Below, piece by piece: positions 1 through 6,728 of a DNA stretch of 10,632 nucleotides. Positions within the stretch are counted from its first letter, which is position 1; the number at the start of each line of letters is the position of its first letter. This DNA comes from Actinomycetales bacterium. Its GTDB lineage: Bacteria; Actinomycetota; Actinomycetes; Actinomycetales; JAHECE01. The stretch is from assembly GCA_024641895.1 (NCBI GenBank), contig JAHECE010000084.1:1-10632 (forward strand), in the 5' to 3' direction. Made by a program: the position numbers and the translations under genes. The notes beneath the pieces were generated by a model. It saw only the letters and a list, made by a program, of their open reading frames with translations, was not told the origin of the DNA and did not search any database.

Positions 1-721
1 GGAAACGCCTACCTTCGGCAGCCGGGTCTGTTTCTGGACGTTCGGGGGCGGCGCGAAGCGCCGCAGGTCGACGACTCAGGGCTACCGGTTCGGTGGTCGC
101 GCCCGGCTGGGTTGATGGTCGTCTTCGCGCTGTTGTGCGAACCAGGATTGGCCGAGGCTCCCTATCGGGAGATCGCCGCGACGAGTGGTGCGTCGCTGGG
201 CAGCGTCCAGGGGGCGATGGCGGAACTCGAGCGGGACGGGTTCGTTCTCGTCCGCGGCGGGCGGCGAAGGTCCTTGCAGCGCACGCGCGAGCTGGTCGAC
301 CGGTGGGTCGCCGCTTTCACTCTCGAGCTGTACCCGCGGCTCGTGCTCGGCAGATTCGATGCCACCCGGTCGGACTGGTGGCAGAGCGCCGACGCGAGCC
401 TCGACCGTGAGCACGGACTGTGGGGCGGGGAGACCGCCGCGCATCGTCTCGGCCTGGATCTCAAGCCTTCGCGCGTGCTGGTCTACGCCCCGGAGCTGCC
501 CCGCGCCCTGATCCTCGAGCATCGCCTCCGCAGGGCCGCCGATGACGGCGATATCGAGTTCCGTCGACTCGTCTGGGCCTTCTCGCTCCCGGGAGGCCTC
601 GTGGCACCCTCGCCCACTGGTGTACGCCGACCTGATCGCCTCCGGGGACCCGCGCCTCGCCGCAGCGGCCCGCGAGTTGAGAGAGGCCGATGACCTTCTA
701 CGACGCCTCGACCAATCCTGA
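1..721 (+). pseudogene. AbiEi-family type IV antitoxin, 5'-partial and frameshifted
   Basis: The reading frame is open from base 1 (it begins GNAYLRQPGLFLDVRG), so the gene enters from the left edge. The apparent start at 112 (TTG) is internal. Residues around 155-240 form a winged helix-turn-helix (PYREIAATSGASLGSVQ, then AMAELERDGFVL), followed by the C-terminal part (LWGGETAAHRLGLDLKPSRV, then LVYAPELPRALILEHRLRR) that I recognise from AbiEi/MenA-type antitoxins, which repress their operon and neutralise an AbiEii nucleotidyltransferase. After about base 583 this frame gives unfamiliar arginine/proline-rich sequence and stops at 691-693. The next frame (from about 602) restores the family's usual ending, WHPRPLVYADLIASGDPR and then AAAARELREADDLLRRLDQS, stopping at 719-721. 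A one-base gain or two-base loss between about 583 and 601 explains both halves. The restored frame would overlap the toxin start by 32 bases. The family call is confident; mutation versus sequencing error is open. Confidence 0.82.
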
Positions 722-896
722 GCTTGCCGCCGCGGCGGCCGTGCTGGCCGAGATCGTGCGGGCAGCGGACGCGATCGGGGTCGAGGTCCTCGTCATCGGT
801 GCCGTCGCCCGGGACATTCTGATCCGGCATGTCCTCGGAGCCAGGCCACGCACGGGGGGGCGGGTCACGAATCGTGTCCGGGGCTTGATGCGATGA
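690..896 (+). pseudogene. Truncated AbiEii-like nucleotidyltransferase toxin remnant
   Basis: The ATG at 690 lies inside the restored end of the upstream antitoxin, the tight coupling expected of an AbiEi-AbiEii pair. Residues 1-50 look like the N-terminus of AbiEii/MenT-type nucleotidyltransferases: an alanine-rich helix (AAAAAVLAEIVRAADAIGVE) followed by VLVIGAVARDILIRHVLGAR, the nucleotide-binding strand-loop with its conserved G and ARD. In this family the segment is followed within a few residues by a D-x-D metal-binding motif. Here, after RPRTGG at a run of seven G (854-860), the sequence becomes VTNRVRGLMR and stops. No D-x-D motif follows in any forward frame. Only 68 codons remain, a small part of a normal toxin, so catalysis is very unlikely. 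The loss may come from a deletion or an insertion-element scar. Confidence 0.75.
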
Positions 897-1014
897 GGGA
901 GCGGGCGTAGCTCGTCGTGTCCCCTCGAGTGGATGCCTGAGGTGTCCACGTTCACGAAGAAGGAGACCCTGATGTGAGATCGCGCGGGCACTCAAGCGAG
1001 AGGCGCATCACGCC
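862..1014. other. Unassigned sequence after the toxin break point
   Basis: From about 862 the sequence no longer resembles AbiEii and I cannot assign it. It contains only a very short frame on the plus strand (GTG at about 938, VSTFTKKETLM, then stop). The abrupt loss of homology suggests a deletion junction or the edge of a lost mobile element. I found no matching inverted copy of its left edge in this window and no target-site duplication. Confidence 0.35.
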
Positions 1015-1052
1015 GACCAACGGACTGCCGAACTGTCGGCAGTCCGTTGGTC
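1015..1052. terminator. Perfect 17-bp hairpin, bidirectional terminator
   Basis: The left arm at 1015-1031 (GACCAACGGACTGCCGA) is the exact reverse complement of the right arm at 1036-1052, with a four-base loop ACTG. No long T run follows on either side. It sits between the broken toxin gene (plus) and the azoreductase gene (minus), which converge, so it most likely ends transcription from both sides. GC-rich actinobacterial terminators often lack a U tract. Confidence 0.8.
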
Positions 1053-1097
1053 AGCCGGATCTGGAGGACTGGCGACTGTGCGACGGGTGGTGGACGG

Positions 1098-1799
1098 CTA
1101 CCCGGCGAGGACCCGGGGGTTGGCGTCCGGGGGGAGCTCAGCGTCGTCATCGACGGCCGTCGCCCCCCACCCGCCGTCGGACACCCACTGGCGAACCTGC
1201 CGGACCGCTTCCTTGCTCGCGGAAGCCCTCAGTTCGCGAGAGATGTCCATGGGCTGGACATTGAAGAACGTGATGTCGGTGATCCCGACGAACCCGAAGA
1301 CGGTCCGCAGGTAGCTCTCGACGAAGTCGAGCCCCTTCATCGCTTCGCTCGAGTAGTCGCCGCCCCGGGAGGTCACGACGATCATCTTGCGGCCGTGCAC
1401 CAGGCCGTGCGGCTGACCCTTCTCGTCGTACCGGAAGAGATAGCCAGGTTGGACGATGGCGTCGATGTAGTACTTGAGGGCGTAGGGAATCCCGAAGTTC
1501 CACATCGGTACGGTCAGCACATACGCGTCAGCCGCGAGGAATTCCTCGATCGTCTGTTCGATCTCGCTCCACGAGCTGCGGGCGTCGTCGTCGAGAGCCT
1601 GGCCGGTCATCAGCGCGTACTTCGCCTTGATGTTCGCACCTGCGACAGCCGGGAGGTCGTGGGTGAACAGATCGATCGTGTGGACGTCGAGGTCGTCATC
1701 CTTCTCGTGCAGCGCCTCGAGCAGGGCGTTCGTCACGCGGCCGGTGTTTGAGGCCAGGCCCCGCGGCGTGCAGACCAGGTGGAGCAGACGTGTGGCCAT
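1098..1799 (-). CDS. azoR: FMN-dependent NADH-azoreductase / quinone reductase (AzoR family)
   Basis: The 233-residue flavodoxin-fold protein is close to the usual length of AzoR-type enzymes (about 200 residues), with a short acidic C-terminal extension (residues 217-226, DDDAELPP). These homodimeric cytosolic flavoproteins use NAD(P)H to reduce quinones and azo compounds by two electrons, and are usually linked to thiol or electrophile stress. Visible motifs are the N-terminal FMN phosphate-binding strand-loop LLHLVCTPRG (5-14), the family signature PMWNFGIP (98-105, compare PMYNFNIP in E. coli AzoR) and SRGG (144-147), which contacts the flavin. The start at 1799 is ATG, preceded on the minus strand by GGGAAGGGACACC, a good ribosome binding site. 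An in-frame ATG at 1814 and upstream codons to 1979 lack family sequence. It is monocistronic and ends towards the hairpin at 1015-1052. Substrate cannot be told from sequence. Confidence 0.9.
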   Translation of the reverse strand: MATRLLHLVCTPRGLASNTGRVTNALLEALHEKDDDLDVHTIDLFTHDLPAVAGANIKAKYALMTGQALDDDARSSWSEIEQTIEEFLAADAYVLTVPMWNFGIPYALKYYIDAIVQPGYLFRYDEKGQPHGLVHGRKMIVVTSRGGDYSSEAMKGLDFVESYLRTVFGFVGITDITFFNVQPMDISRELRASASKEAVRQVRQWVSDGGWGATAVDDDAELPPDANPRVLAG

Positions 1800-2053
1800 G
1801 GTGTCCCTTCCCATATGCCGAGGGGGCGTACTGCCAGGAGTCCAGACGGAGGGGCAGGCGCCGTCCTTCATTGGTGCGCAGAGCATAGGGCCACCTCGCC
1901 TACCACGGAAACGGCAACCCAATCCAGGCCGACACGCCGTGCGTGCCGCCCAATCCGGTGACCCCGGGTGAGGCCGCATGGGTTTCTCGGGAGGACCGTG
2001 CGTTCGGCGCCTGGTTCAGCTGTGCGTGGTCACTGGATGGTCAGTGGCCGACA

Positions 2054-2078
2054 CCCGCGCTTTCGGGGGGAGCGCGGG
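2054..2078. repeat. 8-bp inverted repeat with 9-base loop
   Basis: CCCGCGCT at 2054-2061 pairs perfectly with AGCGCGGG at 2071-2078; the loop is TTCGGGGGG. A second copy of the right arm at 2091-2098 could pair with the same left arm, giving alternative structures. It is not at the end of a recognised gene, so a terminator role is unsupported. Confidence 0.6.
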
Positions 2079-2110
2079 CTCTGCGCTTGGAGCGCGGGCT
2101 CGATGCGCTT
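2069..2110. repeat. Imperfect tandem duplication, 20/22-bp unit
   Basis: The first copy, 2069-2088, reads GGAGCGCGGGCTC then TGCGCTT. The second, 2089-2110, is the same with an extra GA between the two parts. It lies in the non-coding gap and is probably a slippage product. Confidence 0.75.
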
Positions 2111-2143
2111 GCCTGCGGGGCTCCCTGCCGCGCAAGCCCGGCT

Positions 2144-2173
2144 GATCGGATCTGTACGACACGCGATCCGATC
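2144..2173. repeat. Perfect 9-bp inverted repeat, 12-base spacer
   Basis: GATCGGATC at 2144-2152 and GATCCGATC at 2165-2173 are exact reverse complements separated by TGTACGACACGC. The size and spacing suit either a dimeric regulator site or a small RNA stem. There is no nearby start codon to support an operator, so the role is open. Confidence 0.65.
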
Positions 2174-2617
2174 GCGCGGCGGCGGAGTCCTGCCGAGGCG
2201 TCTATGCCCGGGCCCCGGCCGGCGTCGCCGAAGGCGCGTCCAGGGGCGGTCTCGGGGCGACAGCACTCTTCACGACGGAAGCGTGGGACTCCAGGTGGCA
2301 GAAGGCCCGGGGTGCTGGCGGGGGAGCGAGCCCGTCTTGGCGCCCCAGGCGGCACGCCCAGTCGTTGCGCCAGAGGCGCTTCTGCAGGCGGGCGAACGAG
2401 TGCTCTTGCGAATCCGCGCGATGCGCGAATCCCAGACGAAGGCCCGAGCGCCTGAGGTAGCCCTGGCGCCAGACTCCGTCGACCGGGTCGGACTCGTGCC
2501 GCCCAGTTCGAAGGTCCCAGGATCGGCGAGGGCACAAGGGCAAGGCTTGACTACGGTCCGACAACCCGTTGGCCGGTGCACCGGGCCTGCGGCGCCGGAA
2601 TCCCGGAGGAGGCCCCG

Positions 2618-3331
2618 ATGTCGACTATCCCCCCTGCGCCCGCCGCCTCAGCCGAGACCTACCCGGCTCGCCTGACCGCGCAGGCCCGACCGTCCGCCCT
2701 GTCACCAGCCCTGTGGCTGGTGAAGTGGCTGCTCATCGTCCCGCACGTGGTCGTTCTGGCCTTCCTGTGGTCCGCGTTCGCGTTGCTCACGGTGGTGGCG
2801 TTCTTCGCGATCCTGTTCACCGCGCGGTACCCGCGCGGGATCTTCGACTTCAACGTCGGGGTGCTGCGCTGGACCTGGCGAGTGGCGTACTACTCGTACA
2901 GTGCGCTGGGCACCGACGTGTACCCGCCCTTCACGCTCGCGGAGGTGCCGGACTACCCGACGAGCTTCACGGTGGCCTATCCGCAGCGGCTGTCGCGGGG
3001 CCTGGTCCTGGTGAAGTGGTGGCTGCATGCGATCCCCCACTACATCGTCGTCGGGCTGCTCATGGGGCCGCAGGTGGCCTGGCAGGACGTCGACGGCACC
3101 CGCTACGAGGGGCAGATCGGCCTCCTCGGCATCCTCGTGCTCGTAGCCGCGGTCGTCCTGCTCTTCAAGGGTAGGTACCCGGGCGGCGTGTACGACCTGG
3201 TCCTCGGGCTGAACCGGTGGATCTACCGGGTGACCGCGTACGCGGGGCTGATGACCGACGTCTACCCGCCCTTCCGGCTCGACATGGGCGGCGCAGAGCA
3301 AGGCGCCGTCGCGGACTCGCCGCGCGGCTGA
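2618..3331 (+). CDS. DUF4389 membrane protein with internal duplication
   Basis: The start ATG at 2618 is preceded by GGAGGAGG at 2605-2612 with ideal spacing; the frame remains open upstream but without family sequence. The 237-residue protein has a short proline/alanine-rich cytoplasmic tail and two copies of the DUF4389 unit. Copy 1 holds LVKWLLIVPH (34-43), a long hydrophobic stretch (44-68), RYPRGIFDFNVGVLRW (70-85) and TDVYPPF (99-105). Copy 2 holds LVKWWLHAIPH (131-141), a hydrophobic stretch (166-184), RYPGGVYDLVLGLNRW (186-201) and TDVYPPFRLDMG (213-224). I expect about four membrane segments. The family is common in actinobacteria and has no assigned function that I know. The next gene follows after 47 bases on the same strand, so they are probably co-transcribed. 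The family call is confident; the role is unknown. Confidence 0.88.
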   Translation: MSTIPPAPAASAETYPARLTAQARPSALSPALWLVKWLLIVPHVVVLAFLWSAFALLTVVAFFAILFTARYPRGIFDFNVGVLRWTWRVAYYSYSALGTDVYPPFTLAEVPDYPTSFTVAYPQRLSRGLVLVKWWLHAIPHYIVVGLLMGPQVAWQDVDGTRYEGQIGLLGILVLVAAVVLLFKGRYPGGVYDLVLGLNRWIYRVTAYAGLMTDVYPPFRLDMGGAEQGAVADSPRG

Positions 3332-3378
3332 CCCGGGCGTCCCAGGCGCGTGTGGCCAACGGCTGTGGGGAGGATGTG

Positions 3379-4251
3379 ATGGTCCGTACGGGGGAGCGCC
3401 TGGATGTCCGTGCCGGCACGGCGCGGACCGGCGGTCTCGCGCACGCGGCGACGGTGTCAGCAGCGCTGGCCCTGCTCATGGGGGTGACGTCCGTGGTAGG
3501 TCTGGCGGTTCCCGAGATCTACCCGGTCGACGTTCGCGAGTCGTTCGTCCCGAACGACGCGGTGAACGTCGCGCTTGGGGTGCCGGCCCTGCTCGTCGCG
3601 GCGTGGCAAGGGTGGCGCGGATCGTTGCTCGCGATGCTGGCATGGCCCGGTGTCCTCGGGTACGTGACGTACAACTACCTCGCGTACCTGGTGGGGCTGC
3701 CGTTCGGTTGGCTCGGCGTCCTGGCCGGCCTGCTGGTGGCCGGCAGCGTGTGGGGCGTCGTGGCCGTCCTCAGGCGGGTGGACGGCCACGCGGTGCGTGA
3801 CGTGCTCGCCGGCGCCGTGCCGATCCGGCTCGGCGGCTGGGTCGTGGCCGCCTTCGGCGCGGTGTTCGCGGCCCGGGCCGGCGCGATGCTGGTCAGCCCA
3901 CCGGCCGGGGACGCAGCGGGGCCCGCCGACCTCGGCGTCCTGGTCGCAGACCTCGCAGTATCAGCCGCCTGGTTCGTCGGCGGGGTGGCGATGGTCCGGC
4001 GCCGCGCGGCCGGGTACGCAGCCGGCCTCGGGCTGCTCGTCCTGGCGAACATGCTCTTCACGGGGCTCGTCGCCTTCATGCTGCTGCAACCGGCCCTGAC
4101 GGGCGCGTCGCTGGTGTCAGGCGACCTGGCCATGGTCGCCGCGATGTGGCCCGCTGCCCTCGTTCCCGGGGTGCTGTTCGTCCGCGGCGTCGCGGCGTCG
4201 CGTCGCGGGGTCGCGTCGCGGGGTCGCGCTGCCGGGCGGCCCGGTAGCTGA
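3379..4251 (+). CDS. Eight-helix integral membrane protein, unnamed family
   Basis: The ATG at 3379 follows GGGGAGG (3367-3373) at good spacing; the frame is open further upstream but overlaps the previous gene and has no hydrophobic content. The 290-residue product is almost entirely hydrophobic, with about eight predicted membrane segments: near residues 22-44, 60-76, 82-102, 108-128, 150-170, 187-208, 214-236 and 246-268. GYVTYNYLAYLVGLPFG, between segments 3 and 4, is an aromatic-rich motif I associate with an uncharacterised family of actinobacterial and archaeal membrane proteins. I see no catalytic motif, nucleotide-binding site or transporter signature. The basic C-terminal tail (RRGVASRGRAAGRPGS) is encoded by a 13-bp tandem repeat and is probably variable. 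It is likely an operon partner of the DUF4389 gene. Confidence 0.8.
   Translation: MVRTGERLDVRAGTARTGGLAHAATVSAALALLMGVTSVVGLAVPEIYPVDVRESFVPNDAVNVALGVPALLVAAWQGWRGSLLAMLAWPGVLGYVTYNYLAYLVGLPFGWLGVLAGLLVAGSVWGVVAVLRRVDGHAVRDVLAGAVPIRLGGWVVAAFGAVFAARAGAMLVSPPAGDAAGPADLGVLVADLAVSAAWFVGGVAMVRRRAAGYAAGLGLLVLANMLFTGLVAFMLLQPALTGASLVSGDLAMVAAMWPAALVPGVLFVRGVAASRRGVASRGRAAGRPGS
4198..4228 (+). repeat. 13-bp tandem repeat at the 3' end of a coding region
   Basis: TCGCGTCGCGGGG occurs at 4198-4210 and 4211-4223, followed by a partial copy to 4228. Because 13 is not a multiple of three, gain or loss of one unit would change the last ten or so residues and the stop of the membrane protein. The affected residues are a basic cytoplasmic or exposed tail, so such change may be tolerated. 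Confidence 0.85.
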
Positions 4252-4285
4252 CGCCGCCGGTTCGTCGGGACCGTGCAGCCCCGCG

Positions 4286-5290
4286 TCAGAACGTGATCGT
4301 CCAGCCCTCCCGGGCGGCCTGTGCGCGCGTGTACGCCACGCCGTGGACCTTGAGCCCGGCGGCGTCCAGGAGGGTGATCTGACCGCCCTGGTTCCCGAGC
4401 CTTGCTCCGCCGCGGAGGGGCACCCGGATCGTCCGACCGGCCGCGAGCGGGCCGCCGGGTACGGCGGACGTGGCCTTGGCCCGGTCGGCGACCGTCCATC
4501 CCGTCAGGTCGACCTCCTGTGGCGAGACGTTGATGAGCAGCACCGCCTCCGCCTCCGACTCCGGGGCCGGGCCGCCGGGGTTCACCTCAGCAGCCAGGAT
4601 CCGGACGCGCGGGCTCTCGGTCACCGGCGCTCCCGGGACCGGGTGCCCGGTGGTGTCGTGGGTGTGCCAGGACTGGCTCTGGAAGGCGAGGAAGATGGCC
4701 ACCCACCGATCCTCCGAGGGGACGTGGAACAGCAGGCCGCCGTCCTGCCACACCCCGTCGTCGCCGGCGTACCGCGCGCTGTTTCCCTGGTTCATGTGGA
4801 TGTCGTGGACGCCGTTGCCCGGGCTGAAGCCGAAGACGCCGTCCGGAACCCCGGCCTCCGGTCCCCACCGCTGCCCGAAGGCGAAGAGGCGCGCACGCGG
4901 ATCGGCCGCCGCGCGTTCGACGTAGAGGTCGAGCAGGTCCGCCAGGTCGTTGTCCGGGCCCGTCACGTCCGGCGGCAGGATGCGCAGCGAGGCCGGGTGG
5001 AAGAGGTTGCCGCGGATGTAGTCGAGAGCCCCCGTGCCGGGCTGTGAGGCGAGGGGGTGCCAGCCGGGGGCGAGGGGCGTGACCGCTGCCGTCAGAGGGT
5101 GGCGGAAATCGTCGTCGAGCCGGTACAGCAGCTCCGACGGCGCCTGCTGGGACAGCACGTTCACCGCGACGCGGAAGTCCGCGCCTTCGGGGTCTCGCGC
5201 GTGGACCTGGTAATGCGGGCTGTCTCCGGTCCCTTCTCGTCGTCGTCCGACCACGCGGGCCACCAGCACTCCGTATCGTGCAAGCGGCAC
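4286..5290 (-). CDS. DUF2278 (YukJ-like) protein with C-terminal lamin-tail-like domain
   Basis: The 334-residue protein starts at GTG 5290, with AGAGGGGG on the minus strand just upstream. The opening MPLARYGVLVARVVGRRREG, followed by SPHYQVHA, is typical of DUF2278, whose best known member is Bacillus YukJ. The family core is clear: NLFHPASLRILPP (95-107), then GNGVHDIHMNQGN (158-170), the most conserved family motif, and QSQSWHTHDTTGHP (204-217). The histidine/aspartate-rich motifs suggest metal or phosphoester chemistry, but no activity is established that I know. Residues about 248-320 (AVLLINVSPQEVDLTGWTVA, then GGPLAAGRTIRVPL, GNQGGQITLLDAAG) fit a lamin-tail domain, an immunoglobulin-like fold often attached to secreted or nucleic-acid-acting proteins. 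There is no signal peptide. It converges with the membrane gene ending at 4251, and the MFS gene lies 151 bases upstream on the same strand. Confidence 0.85.
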   Translation of the reverse strand: MPLARYGVLVARVVGRRREGTGDSPHYQVHARDPEGADFRVAVNVLSQQAPSELLYRLDDDFRHPLTAAVTPLAPGWHPLASQPGTGALDYIRGNLFHPASLRILPPDVTGPDNDLADLLDLYVERAAADPRARLFAFGQRWGPEAGVPDGVFGFSPGNGVHDIHMNQGNSARYAGDDGVWQDGGLLFHVPSEDRWVAIFLAFQSQSWHTHDTTGHPVPGAPVTESPRVRILAAEVNPGGPAPESEAEAVLLINVSPQEVDLTGWTVADRAKATSAVPGGPLAAGRTIRVPLRGGARLGNQGGQITLLDAAGLKVHGVAYTRAQAAREGWTITF

Positions 5291-5441
5291 GGCGGACCCC
5301 CTCTCGAAGGCCTTGCCGGCGGACGCCGAAGCCCTTGTCCTGGCATACCACCTGGGCCGGTCTTCGGTCAGCCCTCAGCTGTGTCGCCCGGAGCTCCCGG
5401 TGCGGCGCGGTCGTCGCAGAACACCTGAACGACGTCGACCC

Positions 5442-6728
5442 TCACGCGGCTCGCTCCCGCACGCGAGGGCGCCGGACGACGAACGGCACCAGCGCGAGAG
5501 CCAGCGCTGCCCCGCCCAGGGCGAGCGTGGAGTAGCCGGCGCCCGCGACGACCATCCCGGACAGCGCGCCCCCGCTCGCCCCCGCCAGGGCGAGCAGGAC
5601 GTCGACGTTGCCCTGCCTGGCCGCCCGGCGCTCGAGCGGCACGGCCGCCGTGACGATCGTCGTGCCGGAGATCAGGCCGAAGCTCCAGCCCAGCCCGAGC
5701 AGCGCCAGGCCGAAGCCGAGCGCGACGACGGACGGCGCGGGTGCCATCGCCGCGACGACCCCGGCCGCGAGCAGCGTGAGTGCCGACAGCCCGGCGACGA
5801 GTCGAGCGCCGTACCGGTCGACCAGCCAGCCGGAGACCGGCGCGGGCAGGAACATGAATCCGACGTGGACGGCGATGACGGCGCCCGCAGCCGCCAGTGT
5901 GTGGCCGCTGTCAGCCATGTGGACCGGCGTCATGGTCATGATCGCCGTCATGGCGACCGTCGCGACCACCATGACGCCCGCGCCGAGCGGCAGGCCGAGG
6001 GCGTGCCTCTCGTCCGCCGCCGACGACGGTGCCGGGGGACCCGCTGCGGGTTGTGCGGTGACGGCGGCTGCGGAGGCGGTGGCTCGGGCGCGCGCCAGCA
6101 GCAGCGGGTCCGGTCGCAGCCGCGCCCAGAGCACCACGGCGGCCGAGCCGTACGCCACGGCGGCGAGCATGAAGGGTCCGGCCAGCGCGGGGACTCCCCA
6201 GGACGACGCGAGGCGGCCCATCGGCGTCACGAGGTTGGGCCCGGCGACGGCGCCCACGGTCGTCGCGACGAGCACGGTCGACACCGCGCGGGCCCGCCTC
6301 GCGGGGCTCGCCAGGTCGGCTCCCGCGTAGCGGGCCTGGAGGTTGGTCGCGGACCCGGCGCCGTAGACGAACAGGGCGAGGAACAGCCCGACGGCGCTCC
6401 CGGTCACGGCCGCGAGGACGACGCCGCCGCTCCCGATCGCGCCGGTGGCGTACCCGAGGGTGAGCCCCGCGCGTCGTCCGGCGCGTTGCGAGACCCGGCC
6501 CACGCCGATCGCCGCGACCGCGCTGCCCAGGGTGAAGAACGTCGCCGGCAGACCTGCAGCGCTGGTGGTGCCGAGCAGGTCCTGGGCCAGGAGGGCGCCG
6601 ACCGTGATCCCGGCGGCCAGGCCGGCCCCGCTGAGCAGCTGGGCCAGGACGAGGGAGGTGAGCGTCCTGCGTTGCTCGGGTGCGTCGGCCCCGTCGGGTG
6701 GGCCGAGGTCGGCCTGCGGCTGCGTCAC
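5442..6728 (-). CDS. Major facilitator superfamily transporter, 12-helix efflux type
   Basis: The chosen GTG at 6728 begins VTQPQADLGPP and follows CTCGGAGTGCAC, a ribosome binding site with five-base spacing; the frame continues upstream to 6860 without MFS-like sequence. The 428-residue product is the usual size for a 12-helix MFS protein. The first half has GRVSQRAGRRAGLTLGYATG at the loop between helices 2 and 3, matching the MFS motif A pattern (G-x-x-x-D/R-R-x-G-R-R). A central cytoplasmic loop (about RARATASAAAVTAQPAAGPP to ADERHALG) separates the halves. The second half carries the related GWLVDRYGARLVAGL. Such proteins usually export drugs or metabolites by proton antiport; the substrate cannot be told here. 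The C-terminus is basic (RRPRVRERAA). No local regulator gene is seen. Confidence 0.88.
   Translation of the reverse strand: MTQPQADLGPPDGADAPEQRRTLTSLVLAQLLSGAGLAAGITVGALLAQDLLGTTSAAGLPATFFTLGSAVAAIGVGRVSQRAGRRAGLTLGYATGAIGSGGVVLAAVTGSAVGLFLALFVYGAGSATNLQARYAGADLASPARRARAVSTVLVATTVGAVAGPNLVTPMGRLASSWGVPALAGPFMLAAVAYGSAAVVLWARLRPDPLLLARARATASAAAVTAQPAAGPPAPSSAADERHALGLPLGAGVMVVATVAMTAIMTMTPVHMADSGHTLAAAGAVIAVHVGFMFLPAPVSGWLVDRYGARLVAGLSALTLLAAGVVAAMAPAPSVVALGFGLALLGLGWSFGLISGTTIVTAAVPLERRAARQGNVDVLLALAGASGGALSGMVVAGAGYSTLALGGAALALALVPFVVRRPRVRERAA

Larger units (their letters stand above)
1800..2617. other. Gene-free region of about 820 bases between divergent genes
   Basis: Both neighbours point away, so promoters for the azoreductase (minus) and the DUF4389 operon (plus) should lie here. 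Several open frames span the region on both strands, but their translations are arginine-, proline- and glycine-rich with no family resemblance, as expected of GC-rich non-coding DNA. The minus-strand frame at 2202-2564 has a slightly more protein-like stretch (SFARLQKRLWRNDWACRLG) that I could not identify; it might be a decayed gene. A -35-like TTGACT occurs at 2547-2552 without a convincing -10. The part from 2054 to 2173 is rich in repeats, listed separately. I see no tRNA or known small RNA. Confidence 0.55.

Noticed and set aside
112..693. Reading 112-693 as an intact 193-residue gene
   Set aside because: The frame is open to base 1 with AbiEi sequence upstream, and the last third lies in the wrong frame; the correct ending is in the next frame.
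2547..2575. Promoter with -35 TTGACT for the DUF4389 operon
   Set aside because: No acceptable -10 at 16-19 bases; it remains only a possible -35 element.
1943..2675. Two overlapping plus-strand frames in the large gap
   Set aside because: Arginine-, glycine- and proline-rich translations without any family pattern; no convincing ribosome site; the second overlaps the real DUF4389 start.
4249..4288. Hairpin TGACGC...GCGTCA between convergent genes
   Set aside because: Half of the arm match is the two opposing TGA stop codons, and the interior pairs poorly, so a terminator call is not supported.
4343..5047. Plus-strand 234-residue frame
   Set aside because: Shadow of the DUF2278 gene on the other strand, whose motifs are unmistakable.
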